44,200 nucleotides of DNA from Nemertoderma westbladi (GCA_032718475.1 JAUCBJ010001134.1:1-44200); one strand, 5' to 3'. Positions 1 to 10,726 are shown, numbered from the stretch's first letter. A program made the numbers and translations. The notes: a model not told the origin generated them from the letters alone.

Positions 1-2
1 AT

Positions 3-114
3 GGTCGGAAAACGACAGCTGATAAAATGATACTGATGTGTCTCAGATTTTCGTTTTTAGGTCGATACCCAATGCTGGTATCAGTATCATTTTATGTGGT
101 GTCGTTTTCCGACC
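3..114. repeat. 112-bp foldback (MITE-like hairpin)
   Basis: The outer arms at 3-17 (GGTCGGAAAACGACA) and 100-114 are exact reverse complements. The inner arms at 22-36 (ATAAAATGATACTGA) and 81-95 are also exact. Only a few unpaired bases separate the inner and outer arms, leaving a loop of about 44 bases. There is no coding capacity. It is most likely a small DNA-transposon-derived foldback; a hairpin RNA gene is a less likely reading. The flanking sequence on the left is too short to look for a target duplication. Confidence 0.75.
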
Positions 115-1154
115 AACGAATATACAACGCGTAAGATAATGTATAAATTATTAAGGAGATAACACAATGTCAGAGTGAGAACAAAAAAATTAGATATGGT
201 ATCAATATATTACCATGAAGATTACTAGAAGTGATGAATTTTATTAAAAACATTCACTTATATATATAAATTTGTGATGTGGCATAGTCAACGAAGAAGA
301 GATGGTACGTGTCATAATCATCGACGAATAAGAAAAGAGATGGAGTGCAACGTGGATGAATGGTTGGTTGCCTGAATAGGAAATACGTGAAAGAATATGA
401 ATCATAGGGTTGTGTGTGTAATAATCAATAATTATTATAATAAAAACGTGCAGTATATAATGTTAGTGGTGGTAGCCTTTCAATATGACACAGATGCTGC
501 GGGATTGGTTAGGTTGAGTAACTACTATGCAAATGTTCGTATACGTGTAGCTGGAAACGTGGCGGAATTTCAACACGTATCCTACTGCAGGACTGGTAGG
601 CTGCTTGGTTGGTTGGATTGGTGACAGCCGTGCTGGAGTTGGCAATCAATATAATATCTGCTGTAGTTGGTGGCCACGTTGTCAGCATATACAGTATACA
701 GTGGTTGGTTGGTTGGTTGCGTGAATAGGAAATAACTATGGAAATGTTCGTATACGTGTAGCCGGAAACGTGGCGGATTGGTAGGTTGCTCGGTTGAATG
801 GATTGGTGACAGCCGTCGAAGAGTTGGCGATCGAATCGATATAATTGGGTAGTGTGGGGCTAGCCACACGATGAGAGGTTTGGGTACGCGAAGATGAATA
901 TGCTATGGTTGGTTGATGCAACGACGCGAACCAATACTGACGGGAGGTAACAGCTGTAGGAGTAAGGAGGGCATCGTGAGGTTAGGCTACGCGTAGGTGA
1001 TAGGCAGCGATTGGCTGAAGGCAACGACGCGAATCAATATTGATGGTGACAGATGGTCATTAAACACCTCGATTTAGCACCGGAATTTGGCATTTTTTAA
1101 TTGCCTCCGAGATGTGGCCCGTAGCCCAGGCTAGGGAGGAGTTATTGGAGGGCT
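115..1154. repeat. Noncoding DNA with degenerate direct repeats
   Basis: No gene is supported. Related blocks recur: the ACTATG(C/G)AAATGTTCGTATACGTGTAGC-type block at 524-567 and 734-777, GATTGGTGACAGCC at 616 and 801, and a GGTTGGTTG(C)..TGAATAGGAAAT motif near 361 and 703. A looser third block runs from about 890 to 1050. The stretch precedes the gag ORF and may be leader or 5' flank of that element, but no 5' LTR matching the 3' side was found. Confidence 0.5.
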
Positions 1155-4100
1155 ATGCTTCTCCTACTACTCATAGGCCCTCGGGCCCAAGTCAAGCGGG
1201 ATCAAGAAGAAGCTATAAAACAGCAGCAACCTCCTAGCCAAGAACCTGGTTCTCAGCGGCCCGATAGCTCCAGTAGTTCGGATACTGTTGAGCGGACGCC
1301 AGAACGCGGAGCGAAGATGGCGGATACGGTTTATGATGAGCGGCCAACCTATGAAGAATCAACCGACGCCACTTCTTCTCAAATGGAAAGTGAGGTGGAA
1401 AGCGAAGTGGAAAGTGAGGTGGAAAGCGAAGTGGAAAGTGAGGTGGAAAGCGAAGTGGAAAGCGAGGTGGAAAGCGAAGTGGAAAGCGAATTAACAGCAG
1501 CAGAGAAGCCGCGAACTAGAGACGCCATTGACATCTATCTGTCAGACTATCAGCAATTCATAGGAGACGAAGAGTTGAGGAGACGACTGTCTGGACTTCG
1601 CCCTAATAGTGAAGGAACCAAGCTTGTGTTGGACTCAATCGATGCCGAAATGTTAGCTGCAAACCAAGCTGAATGTGATGAAAAACTCCGCCTCACTAGA
1701 GTCCGAGAAGAACAAGTAAAGAAAGAACGGATAGAGAAAAGAAAGGTGGCAGCAGCAGCGGCGGCAGAAGCAGAAGCCGAAAGAAAGGCGGCAGAAGCAG
1801 AAGCCGAAAGAAAGTCGGCAGAAGCAGAAGCCGAAATAAAGGCGGCAAAAGCAGAAGCCGAAAGAAAGGCGGCAGAAGCAGAAAGAAAGGCGGCAGAAGC
1901 AGAAGCCGAAGGAAAGGCGGCAAAAGCAGAAGCCGAAAGAAAAGCAGCAGTGGCAGAAGCAGAACGGAGAGCTTCTGAGGAGACTATCCAACTGGAGTTG
2001 GAAAATCTGCAAGAGACACAAGACAGTATAAATAAACAGTTTACTGCTAATCAAATGCAGATGATGAGAAAATCTACTCCCAAGCGCCAGGGATACACAT
2101 CCTCGGAGGAAGGCGAGACCACCGATCCTGAAGGCGGAGGAAATAGATCTCATCTAAGTAGGCGTAGAAAAACACCTTACCGTCACAAATTACCTGATTT
2201 GCCCCCAGCTGTTAAAAGACAACTGACTAGCACAGACTTAGGTAGTGCAGAACCCATAGAACAATTTATCCAGGTCAAAAGACTCCCTACTATAGTCGAT
2301 GAGCCTGAAATAATTAGGCCTGTCGTTCCCAAAGTCACTCCTGTGCTAGAGACCCCTGCACTTCCAGAGCTTAACTCTAAATTCCCTTTACATAGTACTA
2401 CACTGCCTGTACCCGGTGGAACAGTCCATGCAAATACCCCTGTCCTGAGCATTGAGAGAGGAATCAAAGATTTGTCTCCCGTCGTCCCGCGTCAACCCGC
2501 TACAATGTTGGCGACTCCCGCTTCGGCGGTTGAGTGGGTAGAGGAGGGACGGCGGGGGATGAACCTCCTGCTCGGACAGATGCAGGAGACTGTCCACCAG
2601 CTTAAGGGAACAGTAAGGGAAGGTAGAGCAGAGTTGCAAGAAGTGCAGCAAAGTATCGCACTAGAACGCGACAAATTAGTCAATATACAAAAGGGCATAC
2701 CAATACCCCCTGTAACATTGTGTCAACCTGTTAGGTCTGAAGTATTACATGCGCAAGGTGTGGAGCCTACACGCATCTATACTGCTAGTGAAGTAGAAAC
2801 TCCTATAGCCAACCCTATTAAGGGTGATTATAAACCTGTTGTTAATGATATTCCCTATAGACCTGATAATGATCCGAGAAATTTATATACCGATAATTCG
2901 ATATTAAATAACACGATGGCCCAAGAAAGCTTTACGCGTCAGATGGCTAGAACAGAAGCCCGCCAAGCGGTTAAAGTAGGAGAGATCGTCAAATTTAATG
3001 GAGACGAAATGAAATGGTTACCTTTCAACGAATATTACAAAGACAGCATACAGAACTCTGTGCTATCTAACGGAGAGAAACTTAGGTTCCTCATCAAGTG
3101 TTTGGAAGGACCTCCTAAGTTAATGGCGTTAAAGTTTATTGGACATCCAGATGGATTAAGACAAGTTTGGGATACATTAAACATCAGGTATGGTAACAAG
3201 GATAACATAGCTAAGTATTTGTATGCAAAATTAGTAGCCCCCCGACACTTCCTTAGTAACGGGATTATAGAATTTTCTGATGAAATTCAGGAAATCTGTA
3301 GACAATTGGACTGGTTAGGTAAGTCTCATGAATATCAGAGTTCCATGGTTATTGCAGCAGTAGTATCTACTTTACCTAAGGGTGGAGTATGTACACGCTG
3401 GGACAAGAAAGTGTTGTACATGAATGAACAACAACGACGAAGCCCTACCATGACTGATCTCATGTCCTTCTTAGATAGCGAAGTAAAATTACAACTTATA
3501 AAGCAGTCCAGAGAGAAAACATCGGAAAATAAGGTAAGTGAGAAACCCGTTTCTAGGAGAAGGATAATACCAGTGTGTTATACTGACGACGGCGAAAGCC
3601 AAGCTTCTCAAGAAGAGGACAGCGGGAAAGACACAGCAAAATCTTACTATGACAACAAGACCTATAAAGACGTAAGTAAATACAAGTCTCGAACCAGTGA
3701 CAGGAGAGAACAGGTAACAACAACTCCTCCTACGTCTCCTAAGAGAATTCACGGAAGAAAGCCCGAAGAAAGAACGAGAGTGCATAACGTTACCCAAGGT
3801 AAGGTGAGTAACATCAAACCAAAATGTGCGCTGTGCGACGGGCCCCACCGTTTGAGTGCGTGTGCTGAATTTCTAAAGAAATCCCTTGTAGACAGACGTA
3901 CAGTCCTGTGGAATAAGCGGTTATGCTATAATTGCCTCAGATCAGGACACCAACGGCGAACCTGTTACTCCGACGTAAAGTGTGCAAAGTGTGGCGCGAA
4001 ACATCACATCTTGTTACACAGTGAGTTCGAACGAAACAACCCGAGTCAGGTAAGTGAGCCCGAACTACATGTCCAATTCAGTGATGTAAATGACACTGAT

Positions 4101-5255
4101 CAAGAGTCTGAGATGGAAGGATTCTATACTGACGAATTCTCCGACGCCATCGAATCCTGTTACCTAATAAATACCTCAGTGTATCGAGCACTTACTTATG
4201 AAAAGGACACCAACAATGAGTTTCCCCCAACTACTTTTGCCAAACAACCATCTTGGAAAGCTCCAACTTCCAACGTAGGAATCAGAGAATTTCCTGTAGT
4301 GCAGGTAAGAGTTCACGGTCCCAACAAAAGTTACATAGTGAACGCCCTCCTTGACTCCGGCAGCACAGGAACATTCATCGATCAAGAACTAGCCGAAGAT
4401 ATCTTTGCTGGACAACCCAAATTCCAAACTAAGTTGAATATGTCCGGAATTATGCAGGTTTGGAAATCTACCATAACGGCAGATTACTATGTAGGTGCGT
4501 TGTCCACCCCCCAGGATAAATTAGGAGCACAAAGTATAAGGTCAGTAAAATTGGTGGCTATAAAGAACTTCGCTACTACCCAAGCAGACCTTTATAATTG
4601 GGACGAGGATGAGAGCATCCAACATCTTAAGATACCTCGATTCCAGACAGATTATCCTGGAGTGCAAATACTCATCGGCCAAAACGCGCATGAGGCGCTC
4701 GAGACATTGGAGAAACGGCCTGCTCAACCGCAGCCACTACAAACCTATGCGGTAAGAACTAGAGTAGGTTGGTACTTCACTGGCCCTTCCCGTAGAACTC
4801 TCAAAGAGAGATTACCTCAACAACAGGTATACAAAGTAAAGGAATGGGAAGTGGAGAGCAGTGATGTGGACGATCCAACTGAGGGAACACCATACTCCTC
4901 AGATAATGACGATATTAACTCCAATGTAGATCTATGGAGACATTGCCTTGGGACGATTAATCCAGCCGACATTGCTTCCAGAGGAGCAACTCCTCAAGAA
5001 ATGATAGATACTCCAGGCTGGTTAGGTGGATCCGACTTCTTAAGTAAAGAAGAAGAATGGCCTCCTCATCTTACCACGGCTGAGATTAGACAGGCCAAGG
5101 GAGCGGAGAAAGTAACACAACAACTCAATCGCCCAGCTAGTCGTTTATGTTTACTGGAAAGAGACCGAAAACTGTCCGGAAACTATGGAAGGCAAGATAC
5201 TCTTCCTACGACTACTTCCCTAATCCGACAAATATCTAGGGACTCCATAACGTGA
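1155..5255 (+). CDS. BEL/Pao-type gag-protease polyprotein, pol internally deleted
   Basis: The 1366-aa ORF encodes a retroelement structural protein that would form cytoplasmic virus-like particles. Residues 77-113 are an acidic SEVE repeat and 205-273 a charged AEAERKAA helical repeat. Residues about 609-790 (EIVKFNGDE, W..F..Y) resemble the DUF1759 gag core. Three BEL-style zinc clusters lie at 891-955 (CALCDGPH, CYNCLRSGH, CAKCGAKHH). The aspartic protease has DSGSTGTFID at 1067. After a typical LIGQ...GWYFTGP segment near 1207, the frame passes within about 60 residues to the NPADIASRG...W.GG..FL...WP block (1269 onward), which in BEL/Pao follows RNase H. Reverse transcriptase, RNase H and integrase are therefore absent, yet the frame is open. 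A better start may be Met55 at 1317, which has a stronger context (GAAGATGG). The element could move only with enzymes supplied in trans. Confidence 0.85.
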   Translation: MLLLLLIGPRAQVKRDQEEAIKQQQPPSQEPGSQRPDSSSSSDTVERTPERGAKMADTVYDERPTYEESTDATSSQMESEVESEVESEVESEVESEVESEVESEVESEVESELTAAEKPRTRDAIDIYLSDYQQFIGDEELRRRLSGLRPNSEGTKLVLDSIDAEMLAANQAECDEKLRLTRVREEQVKKERIEKRKVAAAAAAEAEAERKAAEAEAERKSAEAEAEIKAAKAEAERKAAEAERKAAEAEAEGKAAKAEAERKAAVAEAERRASEETIQLELENLQETQDSINKQFTANQMQMMRKSTPKRQGYTSSEEGETTDPEGGGNRSHLSRRRKTPYRHKLPDLPPAVKRQLTSTDLGSAEPIEQFIQVKRLPTIVDEPEIIRPVVPKVTPVLETPALPELNSKFPLHSTTLPVPGGTVHANTPVLSIERGIKDLSPVVPRQPATMLATPASAVEWVEEGRRGMNLLLGQMQETVHQLKGTVREGRAELQEVQQSIALERDKLVNIQKGIPIPPVTLCQPVRSEVLHAQGVEPTRIYTASEVETPIANPIKGDYKPVVNDIPYRPDNDPRNLYTDNSILNNTMAQESFTRQMARTEARQAVKVGEIVKFNGDEMKWLPFNEYYKDSIQNSVLSNGEKLRFLIKCLEGPPKLMALKFIGHPDGLRQVWDTLNIRYGNKDNIAKYLYAKLVAPRHFLSNGIIEFSDEIQEICRQLDWLGKSHEYQSSMVIAAVVSTLPKGGVCTRWDKKVLYMNEQQRRSPTMTDLMSFLDSEVKLQLIKQSREKTSENKVSEKPVSRRRIIPVCYTDDGESQASQEEDSGKDTAKSYYDNKTYKDVSKYKSRTSDRREQVTTTPPTSPKRIHGRKPEERTRVHNVTQGKVSNIKPKCALCDGPHRLSACAEFLKKSLVDRRTVLWNKRLCYNCLRSGHQRRTCYSDVKCAKCGAKHHILLHSEFERNNPSQVSEPELHVQFSDVNDTDQESEMEGFYTDEFSDAIESCYLINTSVYRALTYEKDTNNEFPPTTFAKQPSWKAPTSNVGIREFPVVQVRVHGPNKSYIVNALLDSGSTGTFIDQELAEDIFAGQPKFQTKLNMSGIMQVWKSTITADYYVGALSTPQDKLGAQSIRSVKLVAIKNFATTQADLYNWDEDESIQHLKIPRFQTDYPGVQILIGQNAHEALETLEKRPAQPQPLQTYAVRTRVGWYFTGPSRRTLKERLPQQQVYKVKEWEVESSDVDDPTEGTPYSSDNDDINSNVDLWRHCLGTINPADIASRGATPQEMIDTPGWLGGSDFLSKEEEWPPHLTTAEIRQAKGAEKVTQQLNRPASRLCLLERDRKLSGNYGRQDTLPTTTSLIRQISRDSIT
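1384..1500 (+). repeat. SEVE-coding tandem repeat inside gag
   Basis: An in-frame array of 12-bp units GAAAG(T/C)GA(G/A)GTG encodes repeated Ser-Glu-Val-Glu. It expands an acidic stretch near the N terminus of the gag. Because the unit is a multiple of three, length changes keep the frame. Confidence 0.85.
1768..1975 (+). repeat. AEAERKAA-coding tandem repeat inside gag
   Basis: Imperfect 30-bp and 18-bp units (GCAGAAGCAGAAGCCGAAAG, then AAAGGCGG) encode alternating Ala/Glu and Arg/Lys. They predict a long charged alpha-helix or single-helix coiled coil in the gag N-terminal half. Confidence 0.8.
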
Positions 5256-5260
5256 TAGCA

Positions 5261-5710
5261 TGTGGAGTGGGCGTGTGACTATATCATTTTATATTTGTTT
5301 TTATTTTATATTTATGTATGTATTATTATGTAATTTTATTATAATCGTTTTCTTTAATTTTATTTAGTAGAATGTTATTTTAGTGATTATTTAGTAGATT
5401 AGTGCAATATATTAGTGTTTATTACGTACGTAATTACTTATAATATATATTTAGTGCGACGGCGAGAAATAATTATTTTTCTCTTTCCTTACTGTCCGTA
5501 TCATATTATAAATACGTGACTACAGTAAGATGAAATATCCGTACTTCTTAAAGTACAATAAAGCTCCTACTATATTCAAGTATTATTGGTAGGCAGAGTA
5601 TTAGGAATGCAAAGTTCAGATCCTCGTGTCTCGGCTAAACCAAGCTCTGGGTAGACCTTGGAAACGACTTGCCTCTTCACACTGACATTGCTTCGTGCGA
5701 TATTGCTCTT
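5261..5710 (+). other. Possible 3' LTR of the BEL-like element
   Basis: Just past the gag stop the sequence TGTGGAGTGGGCGTGTGAC resembles the TGT..GGGCGTG start common in BEL LTRs. It is followed by an AT-rich stretch with an AATAAA signal at 5557-5562. I found no matching 5' LTR upstream of the ORF and no clear purine tract, so the right end is a guess and the element may be truncated. Confidence 0.35.
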
Positions 5711-5807
5711 CTACCTTATATTAAATAATACATATAGTAGCGTGATGTCCATATAACAGTAGCGTAAAACGCAAATAAATCTGTTAAACCTTTTGACCAT
5801 CTGTAAT

Positions 5808-6080
5808 TCTAGTCGATTAAGATATCGCGGCACCCACCGATATACTTGAAAGGCAAATTCTAGAATCAGTGGTTAACGTCCCCAGACAAGTTCTGGAATA
5901 AATCGGTGCCCATCTTAAATATTAATTTAATATTCATTAAAATCTGTAAAATTCGGATCCTTTAAAATTTCTAGTCAATTAAGATATCGTAGCACTTACC
6001 GATACTCTTAAAAGACAAATTTCATAGAATTAAGGATCCTATGTCCCCAGACCTGCTCTGGAATCAAATTGTGTCAATTT
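5808..6080 (+). repeat. Diverged tandem duplication with paired CCAGA/TCTGG stem
   Basis: Two copies about 162 bp apart (starting 5808 and 5970) share TCTAGTC(G/A)ATTAAGATATCG, then CCGATA and GTCCCCAGAC. Each copy contains a small hairpin, CCAGA-N5-TCTGG, and a GATATCG...CCGATA inverted pair. No coding capacity is seen. The rest of 5711-6882 is AT-rich DNA without a recognisable gene. Confidence 0.55.
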
Positions 6081-6882
6081 TAACACCAAATAATAAAATT
6101 CACGGGAATAAATTCAAATTCATATTTTAAATGAATTTCATAAATTGTCATTTTGTACAATTTATAACATTCCCAAAATTATATTAATTAATAGATCATG
6201 GGAGCGGAGATTCATCCTATTGAGTGTATTAGAGTGAGAGAATCTCCAACATATAGTCAATAGCCGATAAAATTAATAAAATCATGCATAAAGAGGATAT
6301 TGACAATTAAAGAATTATTATTAAATAGCATCCCAGATCTGTATGCATGAGAATTACCCTAATTCTACCGCTAGCATTCCATAATGTCACCATAGCAACA
6401 CCCACGCTAGAATTAGAAGCAAGTTAAGAGAACAAAAGAAAGCTTGACACGTTGCATAGCATAGAGAATATAGCACACTGCTAGTATCCAAGGATACACA
6501 GTAATAACGTGACATTCTGGAAGGCACTGACTAACGGACAAATGACCTATATGTGTACAATTGGTGACAGTTGTGTGGAATTTGTGCGTTTGTAGGTGAA
6601 TGTTACTGCTAAGGTGTGTTTACAGTAGCTAGTCGCAATTGTGAAAGTAGCCCAACTCTCCTATAGAAAGAACCTAAAGTGGATTCAAGCCTTTGGGACG
6701 GACAGTGGAGTGACTTGTGCCGGTTATCGTTGTCGTGATGTTGCTACATGTTGGCGTAAACACCGCGACGACGGTACATCGGCGCTGAGAATCCCACTGT
6801 CCGGGGGCAAAGAGAAGTAGGCAGCGACGCCCGCTCGCCTAAATATAAACTCATTTGATATTAATAAACTCAGATAGCAGAT

Positions 6883-8170
6883 ATGACGGAGTTGATAGAA
6901 GATGATCTTGGTAGCAGGGAGCGATATACTATACCTTTGCAAGCATTTGTGGATAGCTTGATACGCGGTGAAACCGATCCAACCATTACGGAGGACGATG
7001 GTCGTTATATCGAACCGCCGATGTCCCAAGAGCAACTTACGCGTGAATTGGACTATCGAAAATTCACCGCTCGCTATACGCATCGTAATAGTGCATATAT
7101 GGACTTCCTAACTACCAGCCATCCTATCGATTTACATGATACGGACGATGTAGACACCGAAAGGGAAATGGTTCTATTTAAATATCATACCCAGCGGAGT
7201 CGTAACGATAAACCGAGAATAGGTCACGAAAATTCTATTCGTAACAGACTGGGAAGACGAACCAATATGCCTAGAATCTGAGGAGATTCAGCCTATCGCG
7301 CCCGGAACAGCGACAACCATTATATCCTAGAATGGTATCAAGGTCCACAGTGTCTCACTGCGTATAATTATCGCCATGCCAACTATGTTTCTCGGCAACG
7401 TTGTCGGTTATGCGTATCGAGAGACCATGTTACGCCCATGGACACAAACGTCCGTTGTTCCTATTTCCACGAACAACCGGCGATGGAAATTTATTGCGCG
7501 TATTGCAGATTTAATAATTTGCATATTTTTGCGGTTTGCCCTCAATTTATGACTCAATGTCACCATTGTCAACTAAAGGGACACGTCAGTTTCGATTGCC
7601 CTTTTAATCGCGATTTGTAAAGCGTAGATGAAATGATCACACTACGTTACATCAGAGCTTGGGAAGCGAACGCTGATTTACATTGTGATTCGCGCCATCG
7701 CTATTATCCTGGACGCGCTTACGAAGGAATTTATGCGTTCCATCCTTATCTATTCGCTTCTGTCGAACAGAAATCACGCATATCGAGTTACAGGAAGTAT
7801 ATCGACGGCCTTACGTATACTGAGCCTGCGAACGCGAGTTGGAAAGGACCATTAAACCCCGGAGGTTTCTAGCGGCCTATGGTCCACCCACGGCCCTCGT
7901 TCAGACCACTCGTAAAGGACCCGTAAGAGCGGCTGTCTTAAAACGAGCTCTCAAAGCCGTTAGACCCCTCTCCCCGACGTTGATGTCAATCAACCCGGTA
8001 CTTCGACTGGCGGATACACCGACCATAATCCTACACCCTCTGATGCAATCATATTGCACCCTTCACCCAGGAGTTATAGCCCTCCTTGTAAAGTGGCTCG
8101 CCCCAAAGAGAAAAGGACTCTGGCTAGCTTTAAGAAACTGCGTAAACGCCGTCCGCGCAAGAAAGACTAA
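6883..8170 (+). pseudogene. Broken gene with three Cys/His zinc clusters (gag-like?)
   Basis: One frame runs from the ATG at 6883 to 7872 with two in-frame stops (TGA 7279, TAA 7618). A shift of +1 near 7862 continues the coding-like sequence, with further stops at 7913 and 7961, to TAA at 8168-8170. The middle part has Cys/His clusters: CRLC with a following His, CAYC..H..C, and a perfect CX2CX4HX4C knuckle (CHHCQLKGHVSFDC). The C-terminal part is Ser/Pro-rich and then strongly basic (KKLRKRRPRKKD). This order resembles a retroelement or viral nucleocapsid, but I do not recognise the family. The GC content is higher than in the flanks. It is called a pseudogene from four stops and one frameshift. 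Confidence 0.55.
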
Positions 8171-8242
8171 CTGTTTAGAGTATTTACGTATATTAGAAAC
8201 TGTGATTTTGTATATTTTATAGACTCAAATCCCATTTTCTGG

Positions 8243-9519
8243 GAGCGGTGTAAAAGCTTCTGTGGGATATAACTGGCCCGTTTGCTTCGCAATCCAGTTT
8301 CCCCCCAGGCGCTGGAATACTCTAAAAGGTTCTCTAACTGTATATATATTCCCCTCGCCCGCAAGGTACCGTTATAGGTGTTTTAACGGACATAAAAGTC
8401 ATTCTGCTATATACGTGTTTTGGCGGACATGGTAAGGCAAAAAACCTACAATGCACCAAATACCTTTCACAGCTTAGCCGTGATGATTCATATTACGACA
8501 TCTAACAGCTGGTTGCTGACATGGAAACAGCCATTGGACGCATGGTTCTTTGTTTGGCTTGAGCCAATCAGAGCGATTTTTCCTGTCGACGTGTAGCTTT
8601 TCGGCCGATCATAAGGAGAGTGTTCAGTCTTACAGTTTTTTACTGATACTTTGTTGTTATTGCTGTCTAAGCCAGAAACACCGGCTCTAGAGTTAATTCT
8701 TTTCATACTTTAGAAGAAACATTAGTAGGCTTAAGATTATAGAGCGTATAACTGTTATCGGTCCATATCAGTGCATATCGCTGCACATATCTGTTCATAT
8801 CATATCTTAACCTACCGTCTTAATGTTTTTACTGTTGTCATATCTTATATCAGTGGATTGAATATTATTTGGAGAACATTTATAAAGAACCCAAATTTCC
8901 CAATTTTCTTGATACACTACAGGTTAGAGAGGCGGGTTATATATATAGCGATTGCGACTTATATTATTGTGGTGTGTATTGAATTTAATGCTATTTGATA
9001 AGCCCTACATGAGTCCGTTGCTATTCTCTTTATATATGATAAAATTCATTGACGGTCGGCAAATTAGTGAGCAGTATTGTGTGTTACCGGTAGTGTGCAT
9101 GATTGTGGCTGATAACTAAGCATTTCCTAAAGAATGCGCCTCATACGTGAATCATAAGCCTTACCGACTTACCGTTGTGATTAGTATAAGTCATATCTCT
9201 GTTTATTTAGATAGAGCGCCACGTCCTAAAGGAACTGTTAATATTTCCCGAAAGTGAATAATATTAGTCAGAAATTATTTATTAACGATCAATCGAATAA
9301 TACAATACCGTAAGCTTCACTGCAATAATAATCTAAGCCGACAGAATCCAGTCTCCCGGGATTATCCAGCGGGTGAATGGACGCGCACTAGGCTGGCTTC
9401 TGCTAATGTTGTGTTTATTGGTATTAAATATTTGTCATCTTCTAAAGTATATTTATAAATCAAAAGACATATAAATTTTGGCAGGTTAAACTGCTAAAGG
9501 TCTTCAAAAGCGCGTACAC
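8243..9519. repeat. Unclassified ~1.2-kb repeat, copy 1
   Basis: This stretch aligns by eye with 25190-26356. Shared blocks include GTAAAAGCTT at the left end, (T/G)TTTTAGCGGACAT-like subrepeats, ATTGACGGTCGGCA, CCTAAAGAATGCGC, AGCGCCACGTCCTAAAGGAA and GGCAGGTTAAACTGCTAAAG near the right end. The ends show a weak inverted match (GTGTA..GCTT.TG). It has no coding ORF. It could be an old LTR or a nonautonomous DNA element. Confidence 0.6.
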
Positions 9520-10648
9520 AGGCAGCTTTCAAGAGTTTGCCAAACCAAATGGTAACTCTGGTCTCTGAGAAAAGAGCTTTCGTATGAGCCCAAAACGAAC
9601 TCCGTACGACCACTAGAACTGGAGATTATACATTTTGAAGATCTCCAATGGACGATAAGTCTATTCCGTGTAATCCCGCAAAGACCGCAGAGTCCCTTAT
9701 TCGAGTCCCGACTTTATTCCAGAGACTTGAAGTTGTCTTATAAACCGATCAGTAGGTCCGATAATCATGAAAAAATACATTCTCAATTAAATTTTGTGCT
9801 CTTTCTCTTGGAGACATCAAATTAGCACCACTGTGCACAGAAATTTGCAGAAATTGAATGCAAACCACAAACTTCATCTACTTTACCGATATCGCGATAT
9901 ATCGGAACCAGTATCTTCTATCCCAGATATCTCTAAAACTAACGAAGATATTGGAAAACGGTTTCCATATTTGGATTCAGCATGAAATTTTGCATCAGAT
10001 ATAGGTTATGTTTCAAAAATTCGACTTTTTGGTCAGAAAACGCGCTAGCTACCTCCCCCCCCCCCCCCCCCCCCCCCCCTTAAGAAGCTATCCCCGGTGC
10101 GCAATGTATTTTAATAATAAATTAAGTAATACTGTAGTACCGTTTTTATAGCGCCAAATTAATATTGTAAATAATTGTTCAATACTGTATATAATGTCAT
10201 CTATGTTTGCGTTATTTTATTGTTAATTTTAATGTTATACTTTGATGAGCACCATTAAATCAATTACCAACCAAGATGACAGGGTGGAAATTCCAAAGAC
10301 GTTTTCGGAAACACGGAATGCGGAATGCATGTGTTTCTTGATCTCTTTTCGCGTTCCGATAATACAAACTGTATTGTACTGTAATAATATACTGTATTCT
10401 GATCAAGGTGATTTGTATGTGTTTAATTACTAAGTTTAATTAAAACCACATTTGAAGCGGATGATACACACATATCTTACACAATACGTACACATAATTT
10501 CTATTGTTATTCGTTTACCATACTGGAAACAGAAATAATAGCCATAAATTTGTATATTTGATGGAGTAACAATGCAATGAATGTGTGCCAAAATATTATC
10601 AAATATTAATATTATTGTAATATATTACAGATAATGGTGTAATATTGT
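9520..10648. other. Intergenic DNA, no gene seen
   Basis: AT-rich DNA with a 25-base poly-C tract at 10055-10079. Short ORFs here lack any recognisable motif or coding signature. Confidence 0.6.
10055..10079 (+). repeat. Poly-C tract (C25)
   Basis: Uninterrupted run of 25 cytosines. It is one of five long C tracts in the window, all on the plus strand. Confidence 0.95.
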
Positions 10649-10666
10649 GCGAGTGTCAGGGGCTAG

Positions 10667-10678
10667 TGGCTGAGCTGG
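10667..10678 (+). promoter_or_regulatory. Pol III A box, SINE copy 1
   Basis: TGGCTGAGCTGG matches the consensus TRGCNNAGYNGG at every position. It lies 60 bp upstream (start to start) of the B box. Confidence 0.8.
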
Positions 10679-10680
10679 TT

Positions 10681-10726
10681 AGCGCTACTGATGAGGCCTG
10701 TTAGGCCGAAACGTGCGTATAGCGCT
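10681..10726 (+). ncRNA. Type I hammerhead ribozyme, SINE copy 1
   Basis: Stem I is AGCGCTA (10681-10687) with TAGCGCT (10720-10726), 7 perfect pairs. The core CTGATGA is at 10688-10694. Stem II is GGCC/GGCC (10695-10698, 10704-10707) with loop TGTTA. GAAA is at 10708-10711. Stem III is minimal: A10711-U10718 and C10712-G10717 closing a GTGC loop. The residue before the scissile bond is A10719, so predicted cleavage is between 10719 and 10720. Every invariant core position is present. Short stem III is typical of the minimal hammerheads known from Penelope-like elements, schistosome SINE-like repeats and animal retrozymes. Confidence 0.85.

Noticed and set aside
1653-2153. Cys/Phe-rich minus-strand ORFs
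   Set aside because: They are the antisense of the AEAERKAA-coding repeat in the gag frame.
1155-5255. Domesticated host gag gene
   Set aside because: Tempting because the ORF is intact, but the protease and pol remnants and a possible LTR just downstream argue for a recent element; no evidence of selection can be had from one copy.
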